Positions 10,648 to 22,585 of a stretch of 64,000 nucleotides of DNA are shown one piece after another. Below the pieces are notes generated by a model, which had not been told where the DNA came from, ran no database searches, and saw only the letters and a program-made list of their open reading frames with translations. Source of the stretch: Arthonia radiata (lineage: Eukaryota > Ascomycota > Arthoniomycetes > Arthoniales > Arthoniaceae); contig PSQN01000003.1 in NCBI GenBank assembly GCA_002989075.1, positions 2,422,340 through 2,486,339 of the forward strand, in the 5' to 3' direction. Each line of letters opens with the position of its first letter. The first letter of the stretch is position 1. The translations under genes were made by a program, and so were the position numbers.

Positions 10648-11238
10648 CAGGGCGATTGGTAGGTGGCCTGGATGCAGCTGTGGTGTTGAACGATGGAACT
10701 ACAGCCTGGGCACGACACCTGTGGCAGCTCGTGGAAAAGGAAGTAATCAGCGGAGATGCCGGGCGGGTATAGTAGGCGTCTGATGCAAAGATGTGCAAAG
10801 GTTACAGAGGGTGGTGAGTGAAGGCCGACTTCACGCGCCCTGCAAGACGCCTTGGCAGCGTGAGGGGCGTAAAGTGGCCCCCACAGAGGACGCGCCAGCA
10901 CAGCCTCAGTGTCTAAGCGGTGGGGTCCATCTTGGGGATTCAAAGCCCCTAAACTTGTCGCCCCTGAATACGGACCCCTGCATGGCGTGGGCGCGAGTCC
11001 TCATACATCATCTTTCGCTCCGTGCGGTTCAGATGTGATAACACTCGAGTTACGAAAGGCTGACAACCTAGTTCGAGCGTTTGCCAGTTGATGTACGGCC
11101 CTAGAGGTATGTGTGTACAGAACTGCTTTTAGTTTACACACATGCACACATACACACACAGAGTACTGTACAAGCTCGCCATCTCCATGTCTGTGGTCTG
11201 CCACTGCACGCGCATCAATCTACCAAACGATCATCTCC
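10648..11238. other. Intergenic between DID2 start and DPP-V stop
   Basis: Holds the DID2 promoter and the 3' end of the peptidase gene. Several open frames of 60-100 codons overlap one another on both strands, and none looks like a gene. Confidence 0.45.
11135..11161. repeat. Short imperfect CA-type microsatellite
   Basis: A run of alternating CA units broken by a few T and G bases. It lies in the gap 3' of the peptidase gene. Confidence 0.6.
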
Positions 11239-13655
11239 TCATCTCCTCACTACCACTGTCTCAGTCCGCGCCACCTCCACCCTTTCCTGCTTCGTCCTCA
11301 AATTAGGGTCCATGCGTATTCCATCAAGATCCCCTTTCTCCCTTTCCCACTCCGGCAATCCGACATGCTTGTTAATCCAACTCAACACGACTTCGTGCCA
11401 CCTCAGACTGTTCTCCTTGCCCAACACGAAGTGAGTCTCGTCCTCAAACGTCAAGAACTCACTTTCAATCCCTCTGCTCTGAAGCACATTGTACACAGCC
11501 AGCCCGTCCGCCATACTGAGCCTGTAGTCCTTCTCGCTGTGTATGACCAGCTGTGGTGTGCTCCACTTGTCTGTGTGCTCACTCGGATCGAACTCTAGCC
11601 ACGCCTGCCGACTCTTCTTAGATGACGGATCCCACGGCCCGCAGAACTCATGATTGATAAAGTATAGCTCATCCGTTGCAAGCTCGTACTTACTGCTGAA
11701 TACACCGTCGTGGCATACTAACGCCTTGAACTCCCGGCCAAGCGGCTGTCCCTGAAGCCAATTGGCCATGAAGCCGCCGTAGCTAGCCCCAAGAGCGACG
11801 GCGCGGTCCGTGTCCACGTACGGCACCTTCTGCAGGTGGGAGAACACAGCTTCAAGGTCATTGTACGGACGGCCGCCCCATGAGCCTTGGATCGAATCTG
11901 TGAACTCTTGCCCGAAGCCCGTGGAGCCCGTGATGTTTGGGCAGATCACGATGTAGCCCTGCTCGGCGAAGACGGCTGGGTTCCAACGGGTAGACCAAGA
12001 ATTTGACCACGCTCCTTGAGGCCCGCCATGGATGAGGAGGGCGAGTGGATAGCTTTTGTTTCTGTCGAAATTGGACGGTCGAGTCTCCCAGAATTGCACT
12101 TGACCTGTTCTTGAAGCGTGAGAGGTAATGGTGTAGGAGGAGTACTGCTCGGGATCTAACGATAGGTGGTTGCCGTGGTTGGTGAGGGATGAGATAGGCT
12201 CGAACAAGGCAGAAGCCCTACCCACTGCTGTGGCATCAATGCGGTACCAGACGCGGTTATCGACAAGCGTGCTGCCAGCGGCGAAGAAGCTACCATCGGG
12301 TAGGGGGGTGAGAGCGGAAAGGGAGGCTTCTGTGGCCGCAATATAGGGAATCGAGGTGTCACTCGCATCAACAGGTAGACGGAAGGCGCTATGACGACCA
12401 TTATCGTCCGCGGTAACCCAGAAGTTTTGGCTATCATGACTGAAGCAGATGCTACCTGGACTGCGGTCCCACTTGTCGTGGGCCTCCGGGTCAGCACGGT
12501 ACTGCGTGATCCAAGCGGGCCGTGTTGTATCTTCCATGACGAAGATCTCGTTACGATCGGCCTCGTAGCCGTCTTTGCGCATGGCTAGAAAGACGATCTT
12601 CGAGCCGTTGATGTTGAAGCGTGGTGAGCTCATGGCGCCGCGGACAGTGTCCATGTAAACCGTATAAATTGTAGGCGTGGTCTCAAGAAAATTTGCAAGA
12701 GGCACATAATAGATGTTGCATTTGGTATGAAGAGCAGGGCTCAGGTCTGGGTCTTTCGCGACGAAGGTTAGACCAGTCGGGCCAATGTCGAAGTGATCAC
12801 CTCCTCCGAATGGCGGCATTGGCGACTCCAGTCCTGTGCCTTTGAGAGCGTTGGATGTAGAAGTCATGAACAGTCCTGATTGGTCGTCATCTTTGTTGTG
12901 AGGCAGGAGGGCCGCAAAGAAGATGGAGTTCCGTTGCGGCGTGACATACGTGTCCCAGTGACGGACGAATAACGACTTGTACAGTTTGGCAGTCGACTTC
13001 GGCTTCGATGCCGCATCTTGATTGTACAACGACCCATCTGGGCTCGATTTCCCAGTAACAGCAATGCCATAATATCCTCTACCTAGCTTAGTAACCTTCA
13101 GATTGTCCACTGGGCCGTTGAACGTCCCTACGACGTAAGGGCTTTGGATCGTCAGCAGGATGTTGGTGTTGCTCAACACGCAATGCCTGGAAACAAGTGA
13201 ACAGGGCAACGGCAGGAAAGCGCGAGAAGGGTACATATGAACGGCATGCCAGGCATAGTGCTGTGGACAAAAGCTCGACGAGACATGGAGTCCTTTCAGA
13301 GGGACTGAACTACTTACTCATCCAAGTGATCTGCAAAAACATCTTCGAAGCACATCAAGTCCATCACGCCCTTCTGCTTTTCTCTTTCCCGCAGAAAGAG
13401 CGCAGCTCCGCCGCGCTCGCCTGTGATGCTTGGGTTCAACCAAACAAGATTGCTTGCTCGACTCGTTGCCTCGAGGCATCTACTACCCCATGGTATTATT
13501 GCTAGCCGAAGTTCGGCCGTAGTCTTCTCATCTTCAAAGCTATACTTCGATTCCTGATACAGAACAGCGGAAACATCAGCGCAGGGCGCCTCTCCGCTTC
13601 TTCGCGGTGCGGAGATGAGTGCCTCCGGAGTGAATCGTTTCGTTTTGACGGTCAT
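11239..13655 (-). CDS. Dipeptidyl peptidase V-like serine peptidase (S9)
   Basis: Prolyl-oligopeptidase family enzyme that removes dipeptides from peptide N-termini. Exon 1 is 13318-13655, beginning MTVKTKRFTPEALISAPRRS. Exon 2 ends at 11239. The donor is GTAAGT at 13312-13317. The acceptor is most likely just before 13141 (GCTGAC branch site nearby, giving ...HLD-D-PYVVGTF and about 746 aa), but one before 13186 with a pyrimidine tract is possible. A beta-propeller half precedes the catalytic half. The nucleophile motif GASYGGF is near residue 565, the acid is in SEKDYRLS near 649, and the His is in DETHFVLG near 682. Secreted DPP-V proteins start with a signal peptide; none is evident here, so a cytosolic form is inferred. 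A 45-kb transposon island begins 110 bp before its ATG. Confidence 0.88.
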
Positions 13656-13765
13656 GATGGCCTTTTTCGTACGTGCTGCAAACAGTGTTGTTCGACGTTT
13701 TGCCTGAGTGACATGCGGTGGCACACAGAACCCGCTGGACTTGGAGTGATACCGAGGGATGCAGT
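13656..13765 (-). promoter_or_regulatory. Remaining proximal promoter of the DPP-V gene
   Basis: Only 110 bp of GC-balanced sequence remain between the peptidase start codon and the inverted end of element G. Any more distant control sequences are now about 45 kb away on the other side of the island. Confidence 0.6.
13761..13765. repeat. Left target-site duplication GCAGT of element G
   Basis: Identical to 58534-58538. Each copy directly abuts the CACGCGG end of the 42-bp inverted repeat. Confidence 0.8.
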
Positions 13766-13807
13766 CACGCGGATGACAAAAATAGCGGCTCGCCAAAAGC
13801 TTGGCAT
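13766..13807 (+). repeat. Left terminal inverted repeat of element G (42 bp)
   Basis: Starts CACGCGGATGACAA and ends AAAGCTTGGCAT. It is the reverse complement of 58492-58533 with two mismatches, both transitions. Similarity stops inward of this. Confidence 0.9.
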
Positions 13808-14400
13808 AATTATCCTAGCATGCAGAACTCAAAAACTTCAATATCATCACCAAAATTAGGCCGATCTTGATGCAATCAAAAGTGCTAGACTCGCTAAAAG
13901 CTACTCTTTTCATTAATACTAAGAATAGATTTAAAACCCCACAAATACGCCGCCACCCTCCTTTACCTGCTCTAACCTCTTTAGCATACTTAACACCTGT
14001 TTATTAATTGGTTTCTTTTTTAATTCGTTGTACTACGTACTACAGACAATCTCTTCTATCTCTAGTCTACTTTAGTATGGTATACGCTTTAGGCTCTGCT
14101 TTAAAGGTTGCTAGGCGTTCTTGATAGAAGCTAGGTTAGAAGACCTACTATAGTTAAAGTAGTACTAAAGGTCATTTACTTTCTTCTACTACTATACAAT
14201 ACTATTGCTACTACAAGGCACCCTATAAGAGGAGCTATAATTCTCTTTAAGCATAAAATTAGCTTTAGAGAGCTAGAATTTAATAATATTGTCTAAAATC
14301 TTATCTTAATAGTACTTTACAGTTCTTTTTCTGTTCGTATTAGTAGAAATATTGTAGAAATACAGATACAACTTAAATTTATAGCCTACAGTATTCTAGA

Positions 14401-14450
14401 TAATAGAACTTCAGCCGGGACCCCTTAGGTTCTATTAGAGTTAGCCCAAC
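14401..14450 (+). repeat. Left LTR of element C, first piece
   Basis: First 50 bp of C's left LTR, starting TAATAGAAC after the duplication CTAGA (14396-14400). It is interrupted by element A, whose duplication CCAAC closes this piece. Confidence 0.82.
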
Positions 14451-14646
14451 TGTAATCTGGGTGTAGGGCAGGGAGCAGTCAGGTGGCAAAAAGGGCTCAA
14501 ATAGGCCCTACTGGTGTTCAAGCTAATTATTGAGGAGACCAGAAAGGGATGCGTCTACTAGAGGGAAGATATCCTCCTAGGATCGCAGCCTTCCTAAATA
14601 GGCAACATTCCGTTCTAATTCGCTATCGGGATGTTTATGTATTATA
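14451..14646 (-). repeat. Left LTR of element A (196 bp)
   Basis: Matches 30189-30384 throughout and starts TGTAATCT. The polypurine tract (as read on the minus strand) lies just inside it at about 14650-14665. Confidence 0.92.
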
Positions 14647-15255
14647 ACTACCTTCCCCCTTAAGAAGGATCGCCCTCGATCCGGGTGCAATCCGCTATCT
14701 TTATCGTACCTTTTATTTATCGTCTTACGTAGGGCAACAACCTCGTTAAAAACCCGCTGGCTTATGTCTGCGTTCAGTTGGGAAAAGAGTGATGTTGCTT
14801 ACTATCATCCTGCGCGTCGTTTAGTGCTGGTTTTCTGCAGCACCGAGTTGTAGTGCTAAGCTTTACTTTTAATTTGAAGCTCTCGAGCCTGAGTTGTGAG
14901 CTCGGTAGTAAGGTTGTGTATCATTTTTACCTGATTTTGCGTTCTTTTGCATGCTCTCATGTACGCTTTTGCCGATTAATTGTCCCTGTAGGTAGTAGCA
15001 ACCTACGTAAATAGGCTTCTTTGCTCTTATATTAGTACCTGTAGGCGGAAGCTTTGTTATCGGTACCTGATAATAGGTATAAAACAAGGCTCTTGCTCTT
15101 TTAAACTTTCTCTTTCTTTCTTTAATATTATTACACTCTTCTGCTTAGTCTACAAGCTTTTCTTCTCTAGTAGGTCTTTACTTCTCTTCTTAGGTAATAA
15201 GTTTGTAGCTAATTCGGTATTAGATTGCCTCCAATTTGCCTTTATAATCTCTACT

Positions 15256-15537
15256 ATGTCGGGTTTCAACCCTGTTAACAAACCCGCTGCTAGAGCGAGC
15301 TCTCTTAAAGCGCTAACTCGCCGCTTAACTCGCAGCATTAAGGACCCTAAAGCCGCCGTTAATTTTAAAGCTCTTCTTTATAATACTTATAAGAAGAAAG
15401 CTTCTAAAGTTACTTTACTAATTCTTAAATTATTTACGGCTTTTTTTGGTCTACGCTCTCCTAAACTAGGTAGCGTGTCTCTAACTCCTACGACTCCTTG
15501 TAAGTCTACTATCTCTTATTGCTTTATTCTAGTCTAA
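15256..15537 (+). pseudogene. Plus-strand open stretch in A, opposite to pol
   Basis: A 93-codon ATG-started frame (MSGFNPVNKPAARASS...), basic and Ala/Ser/Lys-rich, between A's left LTR and its pol region on the opposite strand. It is more GC-rich than its surroundings. Part of a decayed element, so treated as a fossil. I do not recognise the family. Confidence 0.4.
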
Positions 15538-18500
15538 ATATTAGTATTCTAGCTCGTTGAAAGCGTTACGTCCGTAAAGACGACTCCGACAATAACGAGA
15601 TCGTCCGTTCTCCCTATTACCGCGGTACTGCTTATAAGCCCGAGTCGCCTACAAAGTCTCGCCGGTCTATCTCCTTGAATCCTGCTTTTTGCGCTGTATC
15701 TGCGTTAATTTAGCCCTAGCCAGAGGCTTACGTCTTAGTATACTGCTGTTACATAAAGGCCTTATTTAGCGACATAGCTGTACGTAGTAGTCTTTCTGCG
15801 AACTCTAATTTTAAGTATTATAAGAACTAGACCTGTAAATGGTCTAAGGGACAGTACGCTAAGTGTGCTCGCTATACTAGTATTAGGAGGTCGGAAGACA
15901 AGTATAAGATAGTAAGTCTAATACTCTTTCGTCTTAAGTACTAATTAACTCTATATTAACGTATACTAGGTCCCCGCTCGGTAGAGATGTGCCTACAACT
16001 TCCTTGTACGCGCTAACTTCTTCTTGACCTCTAGCGAGGACGTCTAGGATAACAAAGAGTCTTTCTGCGACGACTATCTTACTCTGCTTCACGCTTTTTA
16101 TGTTTAGCTATAGGCCTAGTAGCGCGGTCTGAGCACTAAGTCGGTCGAGTAGACCGATACTAACGATTTTAAGCGTATTAAGGCGCTATGCCAGAGCTTC
16201 GATTCTGGTATAGGGTTGTACGGCCCTTAGCTACCTATAAATAAGGCTTCTTACGAGCTAGCTATAGTAGATCTGGTTAATTAGATTTGGAACCGCGTCG
16301 ATAATAGTCGCGGCTAGGTTAAGTAGTATTATACCGCCGATCTGTACTAACTTTGACGCTAGTTCGGGTAGTCTTCTTATAGTTTTCTGCCTTTTGTTTA
16401 GCTAGGGTTTTAGTCTGTGTAAGTAGTTTTCCTTGACCTATTGAAATGGTTCTATATTTTTTCTCTATACAAGTCTTATTTTAGCTTTCTTATAGCTTAA
16501 GCTTTATAATTATATATAAATAGTCTTAGAGTTTAATACTATACTAATTTTATGTTTAGAACTATACTTTAGGTAATCTATCTTCTCTTTGGCGTTATAT
16601 TGTAGGCTAATTGCGTAGGCTTGTAGTTCTTTCTTATCTACGTTGCCTAGTTTGTCTTAGACGCTTACCTCTTGGCTTAGCGTCTTTACGCTTCTTAAAT
16701 TTCTTAAGGACGTTAGAGTCTTTAAGATATGCCCGCAGCTTCATCGTATTATTTGCCTCCGACTACCCCTGCTACTTGGTTCAATACTAGTCTTTATTCT
16801 TAACCTTAAAGCGGATCGCCTTAATAAACTATTCTTTATTACTATCGACTTCGACCGGACTAGGCGGTTCCGTACCGGGCCGACGGCGATATAGCTCTAG
16901 TAAGGATACATAGAAGATAGAGTAGATGCGGTAGAAGTCTAGTAGTGCTAGCTAATAAGCTTATTTATCTACTTTCTTAAGGATTCTAAATAGTCCTAAG
17001 CTTCGATTATCGAGCTTCTTTATTAGCCTCTTTGTTTTAAGGTTCTTTAACAATAGTAGTACTAAGTTACCTACTACATAGTGTTTTAGTATATACTTAG
17101 TATTATACTATTCTATTTATAAACGCTAAGCTTTCTCTAGCTGCTGCTTTATTTCTTGTTAGCGGAGAAGACGTTCTTCTACATACTTAATTGCTATAGG
17201 ATGTTCTGACCTAAGCTACCTTCCTCCTTAACAGAAGGTATCCTTACCGACAGAAGGGTCGTTCGGCTTAACTACGGTACGGTACTAATCTAGCGGCGGC
17301 GCGCCGTCTAGTACGTCTGCAACGCGACCGAACGTACATTTAATCGGCAAAATTTTTGTCGATAAATAAACTTTTAAATTGTACGCAAAAGTAGCTTCTT
17401 CTAGATACTTATACTAATTATCTTAATTCTAAGAGATATAGATACGTAGGTAGTTTTTAAGCTCCTAGTTCTAACGCTCGGTTTAGCTATCAGTTTGAGG
17501 GTAAAATGCTGTGCTCAACCTTCGTTTTACGGCCAAATACTAATAAAAGGTGCTTCAATATAAGCTAGTAAATATAAATCTTCTGTCAGACAAGAGGCTT
17601 CTTAAGAATTCTAACGTTTTTGCCTAGTGTTTATAAAGCACTTCTACTAGCTCTATAGTATCTATAGTTTTACTAACTAGAATATAGGTTATAAACTTAG
17701 AGAAGTGGTCTACGACTACAAAAATTAAATTAACAATGTCCCCGTTCTTTAAAAGAACTATCGGTAGTTTAATAATAAAGTCTAAGGATAGGTCCTTAAA
17801 GAAGCTAATTGAAACCGGTATCGCCGTTATTTTGCTGTATAGCTTATACCTCTTTACGGCTGTCTGTTAGTATATATTGTATTTAGCAACAAAGTTCTTA
17901 ATATACGTTACTATCTTTTCTTACGTATATTTGCGTCTTAGAATTTTAAGGGTCTTCTTAACCTTAAAGTAGCCAGCAAGCTTAATATTATAATTTCTGC
18001 TTATAATTTTAAGCTTTAACGTAGGGCATTCTAGTATTTAGATTTTACTACCTTAGCGCAACAACCTATAGCTGTTAACTAACTATTCTACGTACTTTAG
18101 AGACTTAGAGTCCGAGTTAGGCTCTGTTAGGGTATCTAAGTCGATTTAACTCGCATAGCGCTTTCTTATACCAACTTAACGGCAATCTATTATCGTTTTA
18201 TTACTCTGCTGATCTTTAGTTCCAGCTAATAATTTTAACTCCGATACTTTCTGCTTTATAAAGGCGTTCCTCTACTAGACTTCGAGAATTAGAGTCGCGA
18301 GACCTCGAGGAGTATTATTGTAAGCTATTTTGAGAGCGGTAGCTGCAACTATCTTAACTCGTAATACGAGAGCTACCGGAAAAGACTCTGTATTAGTAGA
18401 GAAAGACGGACGCGTTTCTCGCTCCTAGGCGTTCTACATAAGGTCTATATTTAACTCTAATCTGCCCCCGATTTAAGCTATAGTCGCGTTCAGGGTTTTA

Positions 18501-21487
18501 GGTCGGTGGCTAAACCGCTAATAGTGTTCAAACTAATTTTTAAGCAATATAATTAAGGCAGTAATTATACCTTCTTCTAGGCTAGGGGGCTCTTTTCTAG
18601 TACTAGGTAAAGCAGCACCTCTCCTAAGCTTCTACTACAGGCTCGGTAACATTTCGTTGGCGTTGTCTTCCTTTGCTCCACGCAAATTCTTGTAATCTAG
18701 ACGGCGCGACGGCGCGTCTGCTAGGTTCTTGCTACCCGTACAGTATAGTATTTTAAAGTTAAATACTAACAGGTCTTCTGCCTAGCGCGCCTATCGGCGA
18801 GACAATACTTTTGTTATTATAAAATACCGTAGATTATTGTAGTTTGTTATAACCTTTACTAAGTACTATACATCAATAAGGTAATAGCGCTAGTACTTAA
18901 AGCTAGTCTATATTGCTATAAGCTCTTTATTATAGGTATTATATCTTAGCTTAGCGTCTATAAATTTCTTTAAAAAGAACGCTATCGGATGCAGGTATAT
19001 GTTCGCCTTGTTATTAATACTAGTCCGAGCGGTGTCCGCTATATCTAGTGTAAGCAAGCTTAAGTTAATATTTAACGGCAATAGCAATCGGCTATCTTCC
19101 CTTAGCTAAAGTAAGATACCTACTATTATAAAGTTTAATACATTAGTTATTAAAACGATTAACAGTACCGAGTTAAAGTACGTTAGCACTAGTATATTTA
19201 TAAAGGCTTGCTTTAGCGCTTTAAAAGCTTCTTGTTAAGCTTTGCTCTAGATAAACTTAATGTCTTTCGTTAGTGCGTTTATTGGCACTACGATGCGACT
19301 AAATCTGTAGATAAATCGCTGGTAGAAGTTTATAAATCTTAGAAAAGACAGGATCTGCTTTACGATGGTAGAGACTAGCTATTTAGCTATAGTCTGTACC
19401 CTTTTTGGATTTATTTCGATACTATCGACTCTTACGGTGAACCCTAGGAAAGAAACCTTGGTGATGTAAAATTAACACTTAGACAGCTTTACAAATAAAC
19501 TCTATTTATAGAGCCTTCGCAGAACTTCTTTAATATAGCCTTTATAGCTTTCCTCGTCTTTAAAGAAAATTAAGATATCGTCTATATAAACGATATACAC
19601 GGTATCAACAAGATTGCCTATAGCTTTATAGATATATACCTAGAACGTAGTAGGGGCGTTTGCTAGTTTAAAAGGTATCACTAGGTATTTATAGTGCCCG
19701 TATCGGATACAAAACGCCGTCTTCTACTTATCTCCTTTGTAAATATAGATACAGTAATAAGTATCGTAAAGATTAAGCTTCGTAAACACCTTCGAGCCTT
19801 ATAAACGATCAAGAATCTTAGAGACTAGCGGCAATGCGTAGCGATTCTTTATAGTTACATTGTTTAAACTGCGGTAGTTAATATACAGTCTCAACGATCC
19901 GTCTACCTTAGGTACAAATAGGACTTGAGTACCCGCCGAACTAGTGAAGGGTTGTATCTACCCTTTCTTAATTATAGCATTTAGGTACTTCCAGAGCGTC
20001 TTTAGCTTATCCTGCGATACAGGGTAGATTAGCTTATACGGAGGTTTCGTACTATCCTTAAGCTTAATCTTATAAGTATACTTACTAAGCGGCGCAAGCT
20101 TACTTAACAGTTCTTTAGAAAAGATATCTTTATATTTAGCGTACTAAAGAGAAAGCTTATCTCGCTTCTCTACTTTCTTAGGCTCGCTATCCAGAGTCCG
20201 GTCTAGCAGCGAACTAACGTCTAATAGAACCGCTATTTAATACTTATAACGTTTATCCGCTCTTATCTATAGGATTGTAGAGTAATACTGTTCGCCTCTT
20301 TATAAATATACTAAAATTACGTCTTTATTAACAATCTTAATAGATTTAGCTTCTGCTACCCGTTCTTTAGGCGCAGAGAGGTTTCCCCAAGCAATTGTTC
20401 TTATCGCTTAGCTAATTTGGAGCTCAACTTACTTAAGTTATAGGTATCCTAAGACAAGGCTGTATCCTACAAAGTTGGCCGAATATAGGCGGAGTTAGCA
20501 ATACTATTCCTCTCTATACACGTTTCTTACAGTTACGTTTATGTTATAAGCGCCGTAGAGCTACAGCTTATTTTTATCAAGGAATTTGGTATACAGAAGC
20601 TTTACTTTATACGATTTTTGCTATCCTCTTTTAAGCACAATACGATAATTAATAAGGTTAATCTCTATACTAGAATCTACTAGCGCGAGGACCTCTTGCG
20701 GCGACCTACTTAGCTGTGCCGAGACTTTAATTCGTTCTCGCCGTTAATCGACAGTTCTAAGCTTTAGAGACGCGAGGCTTACCCTTGGGGCCTGTCGTTT
20801 CCCCGCTTAACTAGCGTCGAATTGACACCGGTTTGGGGCGTAGTACATTTAGTAGCATAATACCCTTTCTAATTGTACGTAAAGCAGGTAATGTTTGCCT
20901 TACTGTATGTCGACCTTAGTTGTCCCTGTGCGGCAGAGCTATTGTCTCTTTATCGGACTGGTAAGTTGCCTCGTTCTCGGTATAAACTGCCTCGTCCGCG
21001 GCCCGACCCCTATAGAGATGCTCTAGCGTTATAACCGCTACAGTTTATATCTAATCCGCTACCGAAGCGATCTCGATTTGTGTTAGTGTTGCGGGCGTCC
21101 CGCGATACACTACGATTAACGTTTATATATTAACAAACTTTCTTTAGAAGCTTGTTTGTATCTTTAAGCAGGTTCTCTAAGAAACCTTACTTAATTAGCT
21201 TCGCCTTAATCTATAAAGATAAGCGCGTATAGTAGAATACGGCTCGATTTAGGTCTAGTATCTTGCTACCTAGCAACTTAGTTTCTTTGTTCTGTAGAAA
21301 GCTTAGAAAGTTCTTAAGCTTCTGCGTCGAACTCTACGTCGACGTAAAGAACTTTTCTGTATTAACTATAGTAGCTGTAGCTAGGTCGACGATACATTTT
21401 ATTATCTATCCTTTAAAGTACGCTTATACGTAAAGCGACGTCTTCTCTTTATTCTCTTCGGCATAAGTTCGCTATCTATTCGCTAGG

Positions 21488-22131
21488 TGTAACGCCGGGC
21501 GGCCGTAACCGCTTTGCTTAATCTTATTCTATGCCAAGGGTGATCTAACTAAGATGAGGGAGACTAAGGCCGGGTCTATTGTCTAGGTATCTAACTCGGA
21601 AGGAGAGGTTAAGGAAGCAAGGGACAAACTATAAGTCTTTAAACGAAGGACTTAGCCGGTAATATAAATAAGCTAGAAGATGTACTAAAGCCGCACAGAA
21701 AAGCTCTATTGGAATATGGTCGCTCTATTCGCACGCCGTCGTAGCTGTAGGGTTCTACCTCGCGCTAATACTTACGAGAGTCGCTCGTAGCTTACTAATT
21801 ACGTTACGGTAAGATAAACTAATTAAGTTTAATACCTTAGAGTTAATATTAAACGATAATACTAATTCTAAATCTAAATTTACGGATATCTATCTACTAA
21901 GGTAGATATCTATCCTTGCTATATAGTTTGTAATAACCGCTATTACCGCTACGTCGGCTGTATCGGGAACCGCTAGCGACGCTACGTCGTACGCGGTTAG
22001 TAACGCTAGTAACGCTGCGTTTCTTACGGTTATATTACGTAACCTTTGTTTTATTATATAATCCTGTGTAACGTACATAAAAGGACGTACTTCTATTCAA
22101 TTATTAGTTAGTCTGTACGTATATCTTAACA
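21488..22131 (-). repeat. Left LTR of element B (644 bp)
   Basis: Matches 28760-29403 throughout. Starts TGTAACGC and ends CTTAACA. Confidence 0.93.
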
Positions 22132-22214
22132 TTAGCCTCTCTCTAGGTTAAGTCGTCCTCGATTAACTATAAGTACGGTGTCTTGCTGCTGTTCTAATCT
22201 ATAAGTTTTCGACT

Positions 22215-22585
22215 ATGTCTAGTCGTCCACTTCTAATACGTACCGAGCTTCGCGATAGACGTGCCAACCAAATCGAATCTCGCGCTGCTTCCAATATGCC
22301 TCTATGTTCCAGCTATTCTCGCGTTGGTACAAGGTACCTTATAGCTTCTTCTCTGTCTCGCTCCTATGCGCGCTATACTCGAGGTTCTTATTCAGAAAAA
22401 TGCGACGCCCTTCTCAACGAGAGCGAGTATTTGTAACACGACTCGGGTCCCCTGCCTTCCTTTCTAACACTTTCGCAGTTAACAACCTTTCTAAGCGAAT
22501 TAACTTATTAAAAAGAAAGAAGAAGTTGTTAAAGAGAAAGCTAACAGAGATATTTACAGAGACCGTTAAAGCTGAGAGTCGGTAG
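22215..22585 (+). pseudogene. Plus-strand open stretches in B, opposite to pol
   Basis: Next to B's left LTR are open stretches of 73 codons (22215-22436) and 93 codons (22304-22585) in different frames, opposite to pol. One is rich in Ser/Arg with some Cys. The other has a Lys/Leu-rich segment (LSKRINLLKRKKKLLKRK) with coiled-coil character. Fossil; function not known. The position mirrors the extra stretch in A. Confidence 0.4.

Noticed and set aside
11113-11598. Plus-strand frames over the 3' part of the DPP-V gene.
   Set aside because: Antisense shadows of a well-supported coding sequence.
13767-13796. Similar ORF starts at both island borders (ASRYxCHPR on the left minus strand and on the right plus strand), as if two related genes faced each other.
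   Set aside because: These residues are just the translation of the inverted ends of element G; the frames beyond them are unrelated.
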